Shown here piece by piece: positions 4,967-6,025 of a stretch of DNA of 6,025 nt (positions within the stretch are counted from its first letter, which is position 1; each line of letters starts with the position of its first letter). The DNA lies in contig DASYSA010000301.1 of assembly GCA_036003885.1 (NCBI GenBank), positions 1 through 6,025 of the forward strand. Reading direction: 5' to 3'. Source of the stretch: DASYSA01 sp036003885 (lineage in GTDB: Bacteria > Acidobacteriota > Blastocatellia > UBA7656). The notes under the pieces were generated by a model. That model made no database searches and was not told where the DNA came from. It saw only the letters and a list, made by a program, of their open reading frames with translations. Both the position numbers and the translations under genes were made by a program.

Positions 4967-6025
4967 TCAACCCTTTTTCCTTATCCTCACCGCACAGGCT
5001 TTGTATTCCGGAATCTTCGAGATCGGATCTTGCGCGGAAATCGTCAACTGATTGACGCTCTGCCTTTCGGCCCAGTGATATGGAATAAAGACGGTGTCCG
5101 GCCTGATTGTGGTCACCACCATCGCCCGCAGAGTGATGGTTCCCCTGCGCGACTCGACCGTTGCGAAGTCCCCATCTCGAATGGCGTGCTTGTCGGCAAG
5201 CAGCGGATGCAGCTCCACGAAAGGCTCAGGGGTTTGATCGACCAGCGGCCCAATTCGCCTGGTTTGGGTGCCCGACAGAAAGTGACTGACAACTCGACCG
5301 GTGGTGAGAATCACAGGGTACTCTTTGTCGATATCTTCTGCCGGGACCGAATACTCGGCGATATTGAACCGGGCTTTTCCGTCCGGGAAATAGAACCGGC
5401 CAGTGCCCCGAGCAATCGGGTTCCACGAGCCTTCCTCGAACAGGCGAGGCGTACCCGGATGGTCCTGATCCGGACAAGGCCAGAAGACTCCGTCCTGCGC
5501 TTCAATCTTTTCGTAGGTGATGCCGAAATAGTCCGCCACTCCTCCGCGCGACGCCTCACGAAGCTCGTCGAAGATTTCGCGCGGACTAGCGAAGGTGAAG
5601 CCGCGCTCGCGGCCAAGTACGCGGGCAATGTCCTGAATGATGCGCCAGTCCTGGCGCGCATCGCCGGGCGGATCAATGGCTTTGTTGATCTTGATCACCC
5701 GGCCCTCGACCTGAGTTACGACTCCTTCGTCCTCTTCATGAAGCGAACCCGGCAGCACTACATCCGCCTGGTAAGCGGTCTCATTCAAGAAGAAGTCGAT
5801 GGCAACGAAGAACTCGAGCTTCGAGAGCGCTCGAGCAATGAACGCGTTGTCAGGGAGCGAGACCTTTGGATTGAAGCCGATGCTCAACAGGCCCTTGATC
5901 GCGCCGCGATCGATCTGGCGAAAGATCTCGTAGGCGTCGACCCCGGCCCTGGGCAATTCATCCGGATCAACGCCCCAGACCCCGGCAATATAGGCTCGAT
6001 GCTCGGGGTTGCTTATGTCGCGTGC
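4967..6025 (-). CDS. Molybdopterin oxidoreductase, nitrate-reductase-like catalytic subunit (C-terminal part)
   Basis: The last 352 residues of a DMSO-reductase-family molybdoenzyme; the reading frame runs off the right edge. The visible part starts with ARDISNPEHR, and NPEHR before the IKGLL-x-x-x-FNP and ETA-x-x-ADVVLPG segments is typical of NasA/NarB and NapA nitrate reductases. The C-terminal molybdopterin-dinucleotide domain begins near YPVILTTGR and continues with HFLSGTQTRR, then IPYHW and a terminal DPIS-x-x-PEYK segment. The N-terminal [4Fe-4S] motif, the molybdenum ligand and any Tat signal lie outside the window, so metal ligand and cell location cannot be read. Formate dehydrogenases share parts of these motifs and are the main alternative. 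A nitrate role is favoured by NPEHR and by the NarK-like gene in the same operon. The tail ends RKKG, 50 bases before the four-cluster subunit, its likely direct electron partner. Confidence 0.85.
   Translation of the reverse strand, partial: ARDISNPEHRAYIAGVWGVDPDELPRAGVDAYEIFRQIDRGAIKGLLSIGFNPKVSLPDNAFIARALSKLEFFVAIDFFLNETAYQADVVLPGSLHEEDEGVVTQVEGRVIKINKAIDPPGDARQDWRIIQDIARVLGRERGFTFASPREIFDELREASRGGVADYFGITYEKIEAQDGVFWPCPDQDHPGTPRLFEEGSWNPIARGTGRFYFPDGKARFNIAEYSVPAEDIDKEYPVILTTGRVVSHFLSGTQTRRIGPLVDQTPEPFVELHPLLADKHAIRDGDFATVESRRGTITLRAMVVTTIRPDTVFIPYHWAERQSVNQLTISAQDPISKIPEYKACAVRIRKKG

Noticed and set aside
5954..5956. TTG at 5956 as the start of the molybdoenzyme
   Set aside because: The frame is open to the right edge and the upstream residues contain the conserved NPEHR segment, so the gene is cut by the window and does not start there.

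Overview
The window looks like a piece of the chromosome of a Gram-negative bacterium with moderately high GC and a periplasmic multiheme electron-transfer system. It has two convergent gene sets, all concerned with redox chemistry and nitrogen oxyanions. No RNA genes, mobile elements, CRISPR arrays or phage genes were seen. The host cannot be fixed from this sequence. A soil or sediment lineage such as Acidobacteriota is only a guess from the gene combination.

Plus strand, about 36-2205: two consecutive multiheme c-type cytochrome genes 13 bases apart. Each protein has an N-terminal hydrophobic export or anchor segment. Each then has nine CxxCH-type sites arranged as three successive triheme units that resemble cytochrome c7/c3 domains. 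The first protein has eight canonical CxxCH sites plus one CX6CH at the place where the ninth site is expected. The second has nine canonical sites.

Minus strand, from the right edge down to 2310: an operon-like run of five genes, read right to left. The order is the C-terminal part of a molybdopterin oxidoreductase (nitrate-reductase-like, cut by the window edge), a four-cluster [4Fe-4S] subunit, a membrane-anchored Rieske [2Fe-2S] protein, a 74-residue protein with two membrane helices, and a nitrate/nitrite transporter of the NarK/NNP family. The last four are packed very tightly: a 34-base overlap, an ATGA overlap and a 2-base gap.

Working model (inference): the molybdoenzyme reduces nitrate, or a related oxyanion, with electrons passed through the four-cluster subunit. 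The Rieske protein and the small membrane protein connect that module to the membrane or periplasm, and the NarK-like protein moves nitrate or nitrite. The convergent nonaheme cytochromes are candidate periplasmic electron donors or acceptors for the same system. A molybdoenzyme with a four-cluster subunit is a standard pairing. A dedicated anchored Rieske, a conserved-looking tiny membrane protein and neighbouring nonaheme cytochromes are not part of textbook Nar, Nap or Nas systems, and this is the most interesting aspect of the window. The 104-base gap between the convergent sets (2206-2309) has no clear terminator.
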